Assembly: GCA_014894455.1 (NCBI GenBank)
Contig: JADBLN010000112.1
Location: 1 to 49,248 of the forward strand
Length of the DNA stretch: 49,248 nt
Origin: Acidobacteriota bacterium
Lineage (GTDB): Bacteria > Acidobacteriota > Aminicenantia > Aminicenantales > Saccharicenantaceae
Direction of reading: 5' to 3'
How positions within the stretch are numbered: the first letter of the stretch is position 1; each line of letters starts with the position of its first letter. Below the pieces are notes generated by a model. That model ran no database searches. It was not told where the DNA came from and saw nothing but the letters and a program-made list of their open reading frames with translations. Made by a program: the position numbers and the translations under genes. Shown here piece by piece: positions 26,267 through 33,819 of this stretch.

Positions 26267-27502
26267 CTATTTCCTCAGGGCTTCGATGGGGTCGGTCGAC
26301 GCGGCCGTCCGGGCCGGGATCATCCCGGCGACGACGCCGATCGCGAGCAGGATCAGGACCGTGGAGACGATGACGAGCGGGTTGAGAACCGGGACGCCGA
26401 CGAAGTCGGTGAACCCGCCCGCAGGAAAGGCCTTAGCCCCCTGGAGAGCGCCGGCCGAGAGCCCGAAACCGACCAGACCGCCGAGGATCATGATCACCAG
26501 GGACTCGCTGAAGAACTGCCAGAGGATCGTCCGGCGGCGGGCCCCGACGGCCAGCTTGACCCCGATCTCGCGCGTCCGCTCTTCCACGACGACCCTCATA
26601 ATCGAGGCGACGCCGACGCCGCCGACGAGGAGTGTGAACGAGCCGATGATCCCCAGGAAGACCGTGAACGCAAGGAAGAAGGTCGTGAACTGCCTCTCGA
26701 AGTCCAGCGTGTCCCAGACGCCGAGGGCGTCCGGGTCGGCCGCCGAAAAGCCGATGAGCTTGGCCAGGTGCCCCTTGACGCCCGCCATGACCGCCTTGCT
26801 CCGGCCGAGGTCGCGGGGGCGGAAAATGATGTTCGAGACGTACTTAGCGCCGTAGAGCGAGGAGTAAGTCGTCCAGGGGATGAACGCGCAGCGCTCGTCG
26901 CGCTGGCCGTTGTAATTCGAGTTCTGGAGTTTCGTCCGCATCACGCCGACGACCAGGAACGGGACGCCGTCGATGAGGACGTTCCGGCCCACGGGCGCCT
27001 CGGTCCCGAAGAGGTCCGTCGCCAGGACGTCGCCGATGAAGCAATCCCTTTTCCGGGCGGTCATGTCCTCGGCGTCGATGAACCGGCCCTTCCCGGCGAT
27101 CGTGTTGCGCATGAGCTCGAACTCGGGATTGACGCCCCGGACGGTGTTCCGGAATTCCTTCCGCCCGTAACTGATAAGGCGGCTGCCGACAAACTCGGGG
27201 CTGATGAGCTCGATGCCGGGGACTTTTTCGGGGATCGCCTCGACCGTCTCCGGGGTGACCCGCACGGCCTTGCCCTTGAGGAACCCCTGCCAGGCGAGCG
27301 TCGTCCGCGAGGGGAAAACGAGGACGATGCCCTGCCCCATGCCGTGGAAGCGCTTCATCTGGGCCTTGGAGACGGAATCGCCGAAAGAGAGGAGCAGGAC
27401 GACCGAGAACGTGCCCCAGACGACCCCGGACAGGGTCAGGGCGGTCCTCAGCGGCTGGCGGACGAGGTCCCGGAAGAGGTTGCGGAAAAAAATACCGATC
27501 AT
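26267..27502 (-). CDS. ABC transporter permease, MacB/FtsX family (first)
   Basis: 411 residues with the same layout as its neighbour: N-terminal helix near LVRQPLRTALTLSGV, periplasmic domain, then three C-terminal helices. The coupling helix is VVEERTREIGVKLAVGARR and the end IPARTAASTDPIEALRK. Overlaps the adaptor gene by 4 bp (ATGA at 27499-27502), so translation is coupled. Probable partner subunit of the permease at 25007. Confidence 0.93.
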   Translation of the reverse strand: MIGIFFRNLFRDLVRQPLRTALTLSGVVWGTFSVVLLLSFGDSVSKAQMKRFHGMGQGIVLVFPSRTTLAWQGFLKGKAVRVTPETVEAIPEKVPGIELISPEFVGSRLISYGRKEFRNTVRGVNPEFELMRNTIAGKGRFIDAEDMTARKRDCFIGDVLATDLFGTEAPVGRNVLIDGVPFLVVGVMRTKLQNSNYNGQRDERCAFIPWTTYSSLYGAKYVSNIIFRPRDLGRSKAVMAGVKGHLAKLIGFSAADPDALGVWDTLDFERQFTTFFLAFTVFLGIIGSFTLLVGGVGVASIMRVVVEERTREIGVKLAVGARRRTILWQFFSESLVIMILGGLVGFGLSAGALQGAKAFPAGGFTDFVGVPVLNPLVIVSTVLILLAIGVVAGMIPARTAASTDPIEALRK

Positions 27503-28593
27503 TTGATCTCGCGGGGAGGCTTCTCGACGACCTTGTCGCCCTCCTTGAGGCCGGAGAGGACCTCGATGTTCAGGCCGTCGGAAAGGCCTGTCTGGATCTC
27601 GACCTTGCGGGTCTTCTGTTCGCCCTTGCTTTCGCCGGCAGGGACCTCGACGAACCTCTTCCCGTCCTCGAAGACGACCAGGCGCTCGGGGATGAGGACG
27701 ACCTGCTTCCGCTCGCGGATCTGGATGCCGGCCGTCGCGGAGAAGCCGGCCCTCAGGGTCACCCCGGCCGTTTCCTTGATGACGATCCAGATGTCGAAGA
27801 GGGTGGCGTTCCCCTCTTTCTTGGCTTTGGGAAAGATCCGATCGACACGGCCGGGGATCTTGGTGTCGGGGAGGGCGCCGATCTGGATCTCGGCCTCCAT
27901 CCCGTCCGTGATCTTACCGACGTCGATCTCGTCGACCGTCCCCTTGAAGAGAAGGCTGGCCATGTCGGCGAGCGAGCAGAGTTCGGTTCCGGGCTGGAAG
28001 TTGGTCAGGGGCACCACGGGGTCGCCCTGGAAAACGCTCTGGGACAGGACGATGCCCGTGATCGGAGACCGGAGCAGAGAATCGATCTCCCTGTTGGACA
28101 TGCGGATCCGTCCCTTTTCCAGGAGCTCGAGGCGCTCCGCGGCGGTCCTGTACCTCAGTTCGGTTTCCCTGTAGGAGCCCTCGGCGGCGTCCATTTCGGA
28201 CCGGGAGATGAGGTTCCCTTTAAAGAGCTCGAGCTGGCGCGTCCAGTCGTTCTTGAGCTTCTGCATGGTCACCTCGGCCAGCTCCATGCTGCGGCGGGCC
28301 TCGACGTATTCGAGGGGGGTCGGGTTGGGCGAGATCTTGAATAAGGGCGCTCCCAATTTCACGGCGTCGCCGACCTTGAACAGGACTTCGGCGACGATCC
28401 CGGGGATGATCGATTTGACCTTGATCTCCTTCTCCGGTTCGATCGTGCCCACGGCCAGGGCTTTTTCCCGGATGTCCCCCCGAGTGGCGGAGACGAGCTT
28501 CATCTCCTCGTTTTTCTTGCCGCAGGCGAACAGGAAATAGAAGAACGTGAGGAGGAGGACAAGAGACATGCCGCGGATAATCCACTTTTTCAT
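27499..28593 (-). CDS. HlyD/MacA-type periplasmic adaptor lipoprotein
   Basis: 364 residues. The signal ends FLFACGKK, a lipobox with cysteine near residue 24. Lipoyl-like halves (IVAEVLFKVGDAVKLGAPLF and ITGIVLSQSVFQGDPVVPL) surround an alpha-hairpin (SMELAEVTMQKLKNDWTRQL), and a beta-barrel domain follows. It links the two permeases to an outer-membrane channel; no TolC gene is adjacent. ATG 28593 is preferred over the frame start 30 bases earlier since it opens the lipoprotein signal. First gene of the export operon. Confidence 0.9.
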   Translation of the reverse strand: MKKWIIRGMSLVLLLTFFYFLFACGKKNEEMKLVSATRGDIREKALAVGTIEPEKEIKVKSIIPGIVAEVLFKVGDAVKLGAPLFKISPNPTPLEYVEARRSMELAEVTMQKLKNDWTRQLELFKGNLISRSEMDAAEGSYRETELRYRTAAERLELLEKGRIRMSNREIDSLLRSPITGIVLSQSVFQGDPVVPLTNFQPGTELCSLADMASLLFKGTVDEIDVGKITDGMEAEIQIGALPDTKIPGRVDRIFPKAKKEGNATLFDIWIVIKETAGVTLRAGFSATAGIQIRERKQVVLIPERLVVFEDGKRFVEVPAGESKGEQKTRKVEIQTGLSDGLNIEVLSGLKEGDKVVEKPPREIK

Positions 28594-28680
28594 GATGCAC
28601 CTCGAACTTCGGCTTATAACCAAAGAGACGCAAAAGTAGCGACGAAAGTTCCGGAGCAGGCGGGTTTTCTTAGGTTTTTA

Positions 28681-30102
28681 TCAGGGGGCCTTGACCGCCT
28701 GTGTCAGGACGACCTCGACCCGCCGGTTCTTGGCCCGGTTGGTTTCCGTGTCATTGGGCGCGACCGGATTGTCCAGGCCGAAGCCCTGGTACTTCATCCG
28801 GCTGTTGGATATCCCCTGGCCCATGAGGAATTCGTAGACCGAGCGGGCCCGGTCCGCGGACAGTCTCATGTTCAGCTCGTTCGTGCCCGTGGAATCGGTA
28901 TAGCCTTCGATGCTCAGGTTCATTTTCGTGAAGACGATGAGGATCCCGGCCAGCTTGGCCACCGAGAGCTGGGAGGCCGGCTTGAGCGTGGCTTTGCCGA
29001 CGTCGAAGAGGATGCCGGAGAGGCTGACGATGACGCCCCGAGCCGTTTCGGTGGTATCGGCGACCGAGGACAGGGCGCCCTTGAGCATCCCGGCCAGATC
29101 GTCGCGCTCTTTCTTTATAGCCTCACGGTCGGCGGCAATGGCATCCTTCTCCGCGGTGAGCTTTTCCGTGAGCAGGGCCAGGCTCCTGGTTTCGCTGGCC
29201 AGGGCCTCCCGTTGGACCTGGACTTCCTTGAGCTCCTGGGCGATGCGCTCGGATTCGCCCTCGGCCGTGGTCGCGCGTTCCACGAGGGCGGTCTTTTCCG
29301 CCTGCCTCTTGGCTTCCGCTTCGGCGGCGGCCTTGGCCACGTTGGCCTTGATCGTGTCCTTGATGGCCAGGGAGGCCAGCTGGGCGGCGACGCGGGCCTG
29401 GTCGGCCATGGTTTTCTTATTGCCCGTCGCGGCCATGGCCTTGCCGAAGGCTAAGGTCGCTCCGTCCATGGCCTTAGGATTCACTGCGGCCGCGTCGAGC
29501 TTTTTGGCGATCTCGATGGCCTTCGCGGCCTGCTTGACGGCCGCCGGCGTAGGGTCGTTGTACTGGATGCCGGAGATCGAATCGAGGGCGGGCTTGTAGC
29601 CCGTCGAAAAGTTGGTGAAGGTGAAGGGCGTGTTTTGGATGTTCGTCCCCCCGATCTCGCCCGAAACGAAGACGACGAGCTCGGTCGGCCGGGTGACGGT
29701 GGCGAACGGCTCCGCCGTCACCATCAGGGCGAAGACCTTCTTGCCGGTGAAGCCCTGCAGGGAGCCGGAGGCGCTCTTCTTGTCGGCGACGACCTCGCCT
29801 AGGTTCTCGACCGTGCCGTCGATGGTAACGGCCCAGAGAACGAAGGCCGAGATGTCGCCGGCAAAGAGGACGGCCGGCTCCATTTTCTGGTAACTCAGTT
29901 TGACCGCAGCCTTCCCGTTATCGTAGAGGAGCGTCGCCTGCATGGCCGCCTGGGAAGGGGCCCGGGATGTCTTGGCGAAATTGATGTCGACCGGCTTTCC
30001 CGCCTGGAGAGACAGGGCCGTCAACTGGATTTCGGCCGCGGCGAGGGCGGATGAGGTGATCAGGACGGCCAAAGTGAACATGACGAGGTTTCGTTTGAAC
30101 AT
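28681..30102 (-). CDS. OmpA-family peptidoglycan-associating protein with coiled-coil stalk
   Basis: 473 residues. Signal peptide MFKRNLVMFTLAVLITSSALA, a beta-rich N-terminal domain (about 20-170), a long Ala/Glu/Lys coiled-coil (about 205-355), and a C-terminal OmpA domain with SIEGYTDSTGTNELNMRLS, RARSVYEFL and AKNRRVEVVL. The last domain grips peptidoglycan. The N-terminal part is not one I recognise. ATG 30102 has AAGGAG upstream; a longer frame lacks a signal. It probably spans from the outer membrane into the periplasm. Monocistronic. Confidence 0.88.
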   Translation of the reverse strand: MFKRNLVMFTLAVLITSSALAAAEIQLTALSLQAGKPVDINFAKTSRAPSQAAMQATLLYDNGKAAVKLSYQKMEPAVLFAGDISAFVLWAVTIDGTVENLGEVVADKKSASGSLQGFTGKKVFALMVTAEPFATVTRPTELVVFVSGEIGGTNIQNTPFTFTNFSTGYKPALDSISGIQYNDPTPAAVKQAAKAIEIAKKLDAAAVNPKAMDGATLAFGKAMAATGNKKTMADQARVAAQLASLAIKDTIKANVAKAAAEAEAKRQAEKTALVERATTAEGESERIAQELKEVQVQREALASETRSLALLTEKLTAEKDAIAADREAIKKERDDLAGMLKGALSSVADTTETARGVIVSLSGILFDVGKATLKPASQLSVAKLAGILIVFTKMNLSIEGYTDSTGTNELNMRLSADRARSVYEFLMGQGISNSRMKYQGFGLDNPVAPNDTETNRAKNRRVEVVLTQAVKAP

Positions 30103-30227
30103 GGATTCTCCTTGCTCTTTTTGCCGGCCGGAACGGGGATTCGGGACGTTTCTTCCCTGTCCGACGCTTTGACTGAAGGATAACATCTGACGTGGCGGCG
30201 GTCAACATGGCCTGGACGAACATCATA

Positions 30228-30266
30228 CCGGAGGAGGGTATCGAACCCACACCCGAGTTGCCCCGG
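30228..30266 (-). repeat. Diverged tRNA-Leu 3' fragment (old attachment-site scar)
   Basis: 39 bases match the 3' end of the tRNA-Leu at 40223 with two mismatches, then identity stops sharply at 30267. No 5' half of a tRNA follows, so it is not a gene. It lies outside the present element and suggests an earlier insertion at the same tRNA. Confidence 0.7.
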
Positions 30267-30293
30267 TTAGAAAATCGAAAAGCTTGTTGCGTC

Positions 30294-30482
30294 TTAGTGC
30301 GTCCCGCCATCTAACGGAAGAGGCCGGGCCATTTGGGAAGTTGCCGTTTCAGATGACCTGGGCTTTTTCCTTAATTCGCCGTAGGCTCCGAAAAGCATGT
30401 GGCAATACGGACAGACCATCATGGCCGGGCACTTTTTAGTTAGGCCGGAACGTAAAAAAACAGAACGAATCTTTTTCTCCAT
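30294..30482 (-). CDS. Small cysteine-containing protein, possibly leaderless
   Basis: 62 residues, MEKKIRSVFLRSGL at the start, with C-x6-C-x-x-C (KCPAMMVCPYC) that could be half of a zinc-binding site. I do not recognise a family. The local DNA is clearly AT-richer than the chromosome. A strong promoter ends only seven bases before the ATG and no ribosome site is present, so translation would be leaderless. It sits in the remnant between two tRNA-Leu fragments. Could also be non-coding. Confidence 0.4.
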   Translation of the reverse strand: MEKKIRSVFLRSGLTKKCPAMMVCPYCHMLFGAYGELRKKPRSSETATSQMARPLPLDGGTH

Positions 30483-30488
30483 AGTAAC

Positions 30489-30517
30489 TATATATAGTGT
30501 TGATATCCGTTTGTCAA
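30489..30517 (-). promoter_or_regulatory. Consensus sigma70 promoter facing leftward
   Basis: Reading the minus strand: TTGACA (30512-30517), 17-bp spacer, TATATA (30489-30494). Predicted start falls at or next to the ATG at 30482. Confidence 0.65.
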
Positions 30518-30618
30518 TCTGTAAGTTGTGTTTCTTCATATATCCGCTGACAAAATAGGGGGCGGGATTTTTGTGGCAAACTTGTGACAGAATAAATTGA
30601 AAAACGCTGAAAATAAGG

Positions 30619-30677
30619 AGTGCCGGTGGAGGGAATCGAACCCACACCCGAGTTGCCCCGGACGGGATTTTGAGTCC
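30619..30677. repeat. attL-type direct repeat (displaced tRNA-Leu 3' part)
   Basis: 59 bases identical to 40221-40279. It covers the tRNA 3' end up to the anticodon loop; the sequence then diverges at 30678, so no full tRNA exists here. Marks the left boundary of the integrated element next to the integrase. Confidence 0.93.
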
Positions 30678-30721
30678 ACTCGGCGGGGAGTTCTATCTGA
30701 CAGCTGGTCATTGACTTATGC

Positions 30722-31762
30722 CTAGTGGGTAATGGATTCTTTCGTGTATTCTTTCGTGTTGACTAGCGTTTCCACATCCGCCAGGAGCATTTCCTGGCTC
30801 GGGTGATGGTAATGGTCGAGGGAGAAGGACATGGAGTGATGCCCCATGATCTTCACGATGTTGACCGGGTTTGCGCCGCCCTCGAGGCTCCGGGTCTCGA
30901 AGGTGTGGCGGAGGTCGTGGAAGCGGAGGTCCTCGATCTTGGCCCTCTCACACGCGGCCTTAAAGCCGCAGCCGATACGGTGGAAACCTTCACCGCGCGA
31001 CTTGTGGAAGATAAAGCCCTGGTCCTTGAGAAGCGGCCGGAGGAGCTCGAGGACCGCGCTGTTCAACGGGATCCGCCGAGCCCGCTTGCTCTTCGAGTTC
31101 TCGGCCGGGATGACGATCGACGAGTACGCGAGGTTGACATGCTCGGCCCGGAGCTTGAGGATTTCGCCCTGACGCATCCCGGTATGCAGGGCCAGCGTGA
31201 TCATGGGCTTGAGATACGGCGCCGCCTCCGCGAGAAGCCGCGCCTCTTCCTCCCGCGTCAGAACCCTCTCGCGCCTAGGTTCGTCCCGGAGGTTAATCTT
31301 GATCTTCCGCAGCGGGAAGGATTCAAGCTTGTCCCAGTCCAGGGCCTTAGACAGAATCCCTTTCAAGCATGAGAGTTCCCGGTTGACGGTGCCGAGGGCG
31401 ACCAGGGCGCGGCGCTCGACGCGGTATCTCTCGACGCGCAGAAGCGAAATCTGAGAAAGTGGGAGGTCCCCGAAACACCTATCGAGGTGCTTGATTGACC
31501 GCTCGTCGCGCTCCCAGGATCGTTTATTTGGCTTGGCGTAGAGCTCAAGGTATTCCGCGGCAAAGTCCTTGAACAGCGGATCTTCGACCTCGGCCGGGCT
31601 TTCCTTCGGACCGGCGCTGAGTTCGACCCGCAGTCGAGCCATCGCGGCGCGGGCCTCTTCCTTGGTCTTTCCGCCGATCCGGATATACCGCTTCCCGTCC
31701 AGCGAAAAGTCAAAGAACCATCGGCCGTCGATGAGCTTGAGGTTGCGTTCTTTGGTCTTCAT
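30722..31762 (-). CDS. Tyrosine recombinase (phage-type integrase)
   Basis: 346 residues. Residues 1-50 resemble the arm-binding AP2-like N-terminus (DGRWFFDFSLDGKRYIRIGG), 60-160 the core-binding SAM-like domain, and 170-330 the catalytic domain with R197 (HTGMRQGE), H282 and R285 (HDLRHTF), H308 (GHHS) and nucleophile Y318 (DHYHH). It integrates the element at tRNA-Leu(CAA). It ends 45 bp inside the left att repeat, and its last codons overlap a pair of putative arm-binding sites. Ribosome site GGAG eight bases upstream of ATG. Confidence 0.95.
   Translation of the reverse strand: MKTKERNLKLIDGRWFFDFSLDGKRYIRIGGKTKEEARAAMARLRVELSAGPKESPAEVEDPLFKDFAAEYLELYAKPNKRSWERDERSIKHLDRCFGDLPLSQISLLRVERYRVERRALVALGTVNRELSCLKGILSKALDWDKLESFPLRKIKINLRDEPRRERVLTREEEARLLAEAAPYLKPMITLALHTGMRQGEILKLRAEHVNLAYSSIVIPAENSKSKRARRIPLNSAVLELLRPLLKDQGFIFHKSRGEGFHRIGCGFKAACERAKIEDLRFHDLRHTFETRSLEGGANPVNIVKIMGHHSMSFSLDHYHHPSQEMLLADVETLVNTKEYTKESITH
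30739..30759. promoter_or_regulatory. Putative integrase arm-type sites, left end
   Basis: CTTTCGTGT at 30739-30747 and 30751-30759, 12 bp apart. The same pair with the same spacing is at 40104-40124 near the right end and, inverted, at 36895-36915. They fall within the last codons of the integrase gene. Confidence 0.6.
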
Positions 31763-31766
31763 GATT

Positions 31767-31979
31767 TTAACTCCACGATGCCCCAGTCACCCGCGACTTC
31801 CCGCGCCGAGTCCACTCGCGCATCTCATCCGGCGAGAATGTCACGACCTGCCGAAAGCCGCACGAGGCGCAGCTGTACGTCACGAAAAGCCAACCTTCCT
31901 CATGCCTCTCCGTAGTCGTGAGCGGCGTGATGCAAGTCCCGCAGCGCCGCTCCGTCAAATAGGGTCTGTCCGCGTTCAT
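31767..31979 (-). CDS. Small zinc-ribbon-like protein
   Basis: 70 residues with two C-x-x-C pairs (RRCGTC and YSCASC) spaced about 22 residues apart, the layout of a single zinc ribbon. Its ATG overlaps the stop of the TOPRIM gene by four bases and it ends 4 bp before the integrase start, so the three are one transcript. No named family; it may bind nucleic acid or a protein partner of its neighbours. Confidence 0.65.
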   Translation of the reverse strand: MNADRPYLTERRCGTCITPLTTTERHEEGWLFVTYSCASCGFRQVVTFSPDEMREWTRRGKSRVTGASWS

Positions 31980-32887
31980 GGTCTCCTTCCCGATTCGTCC
32001 ATGAAGCTCAGGACCCTACCCTTGAGCTTCTTGAGCCGGGCGAGGTCAGCCCTCTCCTTCTTGACCTGTCGCTCGTATTGCGGCCGGTCTAGGATGATTC
32101 CCTCGATGGCCGCCTGGACCTTCTCCTGGAGGACCTTCGGGTGGAGTGCGTCGAGCTCGACGGCGACCTCGCCGTGCTCTAGGACGTGGCTCTCGTAACG
32201 CGGATCTGATCGCTTCGCCGCCGTCGGCTTATGCGGCAGTTGGTAGCGGTCGATATCCTCCCGCGTCAGGGCGATCCGATGGAATTCAACGTCAACATGA
32301 TGCTCGTCTCGAAGGCTCGTCTGGATGTCCTTATCCATCGCGCAGCCGCTCGGGTCGAAATCTCCGATGTAGAACAGGACGGCCCCTTCATCGTATCCGG
32401 CCACCCGCTCGGCATAATCATGGAGGAAGGAGACCGAGATCTCACCCCGGCAGATAACGAGGGGAACGGTGTAATTCTTGCAGATCGGGCCAATGATGTT
32501 GGAGACGGCGTCTTTCTCCGTCCACACCTCGCAGCGGGTCTGTTGGGCATGGAAAACGTCCCGGCGGTATCCGGCCAGGAACCGCTTCCGGTGTGCCTCG
32601 ACGAACGGTTCCGCAGATTCCCAACCGCTATAATCGCGCAGGATGCGGTTCCGGTCCTCGATCACATCCCAGGAGACGAGGCCGTCGAGCCGCGCCCATT
32701 TGAGGCATTGGCCCAACATCGTGTATTCGCTCATCGTGTTCTCGTAGAATTCCGTGGCGACGAGTCGGTAATGGATGGCTCTCAGCGTGAGCGGGTGGAA
32801 TTCCCGCAGCTCCTCGATGACGGCTTGGGCGGCATGGAGCTTCCGCAGAATATGCTCGGTCCACGCTATTCGGCGACGCTGCTTCAT
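31976..32887 (-). CDS. Stand-alone TopoVI-A/Spo11-like TOPRIM protein
   Basis: 303 residues. N-terminal region LTLRAIHYRLV (33-43) resembles the winged-helix 5Y-CAP domain of topoisomerase VI A, with Tyr40 as candidate nucleophile. The TOPRIM domain has the glutamate in VWTEKDAVSN (E124) and the D-x-D-x-x-G motif FYIGDFDPSG (D176, D178). HRIALTREDIDRYQLP, downstream, is also typical of TopoVI-A/Spo11. No B-subunit ATPase gene is present in the element, as for the Mini-A proteins reported on mobile elements. Might cut or nick DNA for replication, packaging or recombination; function is inferred. ATG overlaps between this gene and both neighbours. Confidence 0.78.
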   Translation of the reverse strand: MKQRRRIAWTEHILRKLHAAQAVIEELREFHPLTLRAIHYRLVATEFYENTMSEYTMLGQCLKWARLDGLVSWDVIEDRNRILRDYSGWESAEPFVEAHRKRFLAGYRRDVFHAQQTRCEVWTEKDAVSNIIGPICKNYTVPLVICRGEISVSFLHDYAERVAGYDEGAVLFYIGDFDPSGCAMDKDIQTSLRDEHHVDVEFHRIALTREDIDRYQLPHKPTAAKRSDPRYESHVLEHGEVAVELDALHPKVLQEKVQAAIEGIILDRPQYERQVKKERADLARLKKLKGRVLSFMDESGRRP

Positions 32888-33099
32888 GGCCTCCTCCGTT
32901 TCGCCCGGTCGCGGAATCCGACTCCGCCTTTGATGAACTTCTGGAAGTCCTGCCGCCGTACGCGCCAGAAGCGTCCGCCGCCGGGCTTGAACGCGGGAAG
33001 CTGGCCGGAGCTGATCCAGCGGGCAACGGTGTGACGCTCAACCTTGAGAAGCGAACAGATCTCTTCGACCGTCAGGAAACTGTCCAACGCGTCTCTCAT
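32884..33099 (-). CDS. HTH (MerR/excisionase-type) DNA-binding protein
   Basis: 71 residues: SFLTVEEICSLLKVERHTVARWISSG is a helix-turn-helix and wing of the HTH_17/excisionase class (split here as SFLTVEEICSLLKVE then RHTVARWISSG). GGGRFWRVRRQDFQKF completes the domain. ATG 33099 is preferred to the TTG 12 bases upstream because GGAGG lies five bases before it. It opens the TOPRIM-zinc-ribbon-integrase transcript and faces the AlpA-like gene across an 80-bp control region. Confidence 0.8.
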   Translation of the reverse strand: MRDALDSFLTVEEICSLLKVERHTVARWISSGQLPAFKPGGGRFWRVRRQDFQKFIKGGVGFRDRAKRRRP

Positions 33100-33110
33100 C
33101 TTTGCCTCCA

Positions 33111-33140
33111 ATACTACCCTATACTACCTTAGACTACCTG
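33111..33140. repeat. Three tandem 10-bp repeats (likely operator)
   Basis: ATACTACCCT, ATACTACCTT and AGACTACCTG at exactly 10-bp period, one DNA turn. On the minus strand they overlap the -10 region of a TTGACA promoter (-35 at 33139-33144) for the leftward HTH gene. They are the likely binding site of one of the two flanking HTH proteins. Confidence 0.7.
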
Positions 33141-33154
33141 TCAAGCACTTTCTT

Positions 33155-33184
33155 TTGACCTGTCCAGTGCTCTAATGCTAGAAT
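33155..33184 (+). promoter_or_regulatory. Rightward promoter for the AlpA-like gene
   Basis: TTGACC (33155-33160), 18-bp spacer, TAGAAT (33179-33184). The expected start near 33191 leaves only about three bases before the ATG and no ribosome site is seen, implying leaderless translation. Confidence 0.6.
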
Positions 33185-33193
33185 AGTGCGCAT

Positions 33194-33367
33194 ATGGAAA
33201 CGCCCTATCTGACCAAGCGGGAACTTTGCGAATATCTCAAGGTGAGCCGTTGGGTGATTGAGCGGCTTATGCGAGAGGGCTTGCCCCATTTCCCCCTCGG
33301 CCGTCGCGTCCTGTTCAAACGTGAGGACGTGGACTCTTGGCTCAAAAAAAAGAAGCTGGTCAAGTAG
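33194..33367 (+). CDS. AlpA/excisionase-like HTH protein (divergent)
   Basis: 57 residues, METPYLTKRELCEYLKVSR, with a HTH_17 helix-turn-helix and the wing LGRRVLFKREDVDSWL. This is the AlpA/Xis class that activates integrase genes or favours excision in phages and P4-like and PICI satellites. It is the only rightward gene in the element. Its 3' end overlaps by 8 bp the convergent small membrane peptide. No Shine-Dalgarno; apparently leaderless. Confidence 0.8.
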   Translation: METPYLTKRELCEYLKVSRWVIERLMREGLPHFPLGRRVLFKREDVDSWLKKKKLVK

Positions 33368-33473
33368 CCCTCCCGATCCGCCGCCTCCGCCGCCCCACGA
33401 TAGCACCTCCGGCCAGAACGAGGACGCCGAGGACGAGGATCACCCACCCCGCGATGTCCATGATGGTGTTCAT
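33360..33473 (-). CDS. 37-residue single-helix membrane peptide
   Basis: MNTIMDIAGWVILVLGVLV, then LAGGAIVGRRRRRIGR: one strongly hydrophobic helix followed by an Arg-rich tail, the usual inside-positive pattern. Its ATG overlaps the stop of the 86-residue gene by four bases (ATGA), which supports translation. Possible regulator or holin-like peptide; no family named. Confidence 0.5.
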   Translation of the reverse strand: MNTIMDIAGWVILVLGVLVLAGGAIVGRRRRRIGRAT

Positions 33474-33730
33474 GATTTCAGCCCTCGCTCCGCGTCGTCG
33501 CCGAGCTTAACTGCCAAGCCGCGAGCCTGGGCGAGCAACGGTAACAGTTCTTCTACGGTCCGGGGCGAGAGGGACAGGATCCGGGGGTGCTCCGGGTCTT
33601 CCGGCTTGTCGGTACCAGCGGGCAGGGTTTGTAAATGGACATATGGATGGCCCCGATAGAGGGCGCAGAAGACGATTAAATCCTGATACGGATTCTTCGA
33701 AACGCGGCCGACGACGTTGTTAGCTGTCAT
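33470..33730 (-). CDS. Small conserved-looking phage protein of unknown function
   Basis: 86 residues: a beta-rich first half (LIVFCALYRGHPYVHLQTL), then RILSLSPRTVEELLPLLAQA, which forms one long helix. The strands-then-helix outline recalls PC4/YdbC-type single-strand DNA-binding domains, but the match is only by shape. Ribosome site AAGAGGAG. Coupled to the 37-residue peptide. Confidence 0.6.
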   Translation of the reverse strand: MTANNVVGRVSKNPYQDLIVFCALYRGHPYVHLQTLPAGTDKPEDPEHPRILSLSPRTVEELLPLLAQARGLAVKLGDDAERGLKS

Positions 33731-33819
33731 TCAAAAATCTCCTCTTGTTAAAACCGGCAGGCGCCGAGGTCCCACAGGATCAACCGCGACGCCCACCGGG
33801 GCGGGCCGTCCCGCACTGA

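Noticed and set aside
30220-30330. A complete tRNA gene
   Set aside because: Only the T-arm and acceptor 3' part match; no pairing 5' half exists.
30620-30710. Second functional tRNA-Leu
   Set aside because: Identity to the real tRNA stops in the anticodon loop; the 5' half is absent, so it is an att duplication.
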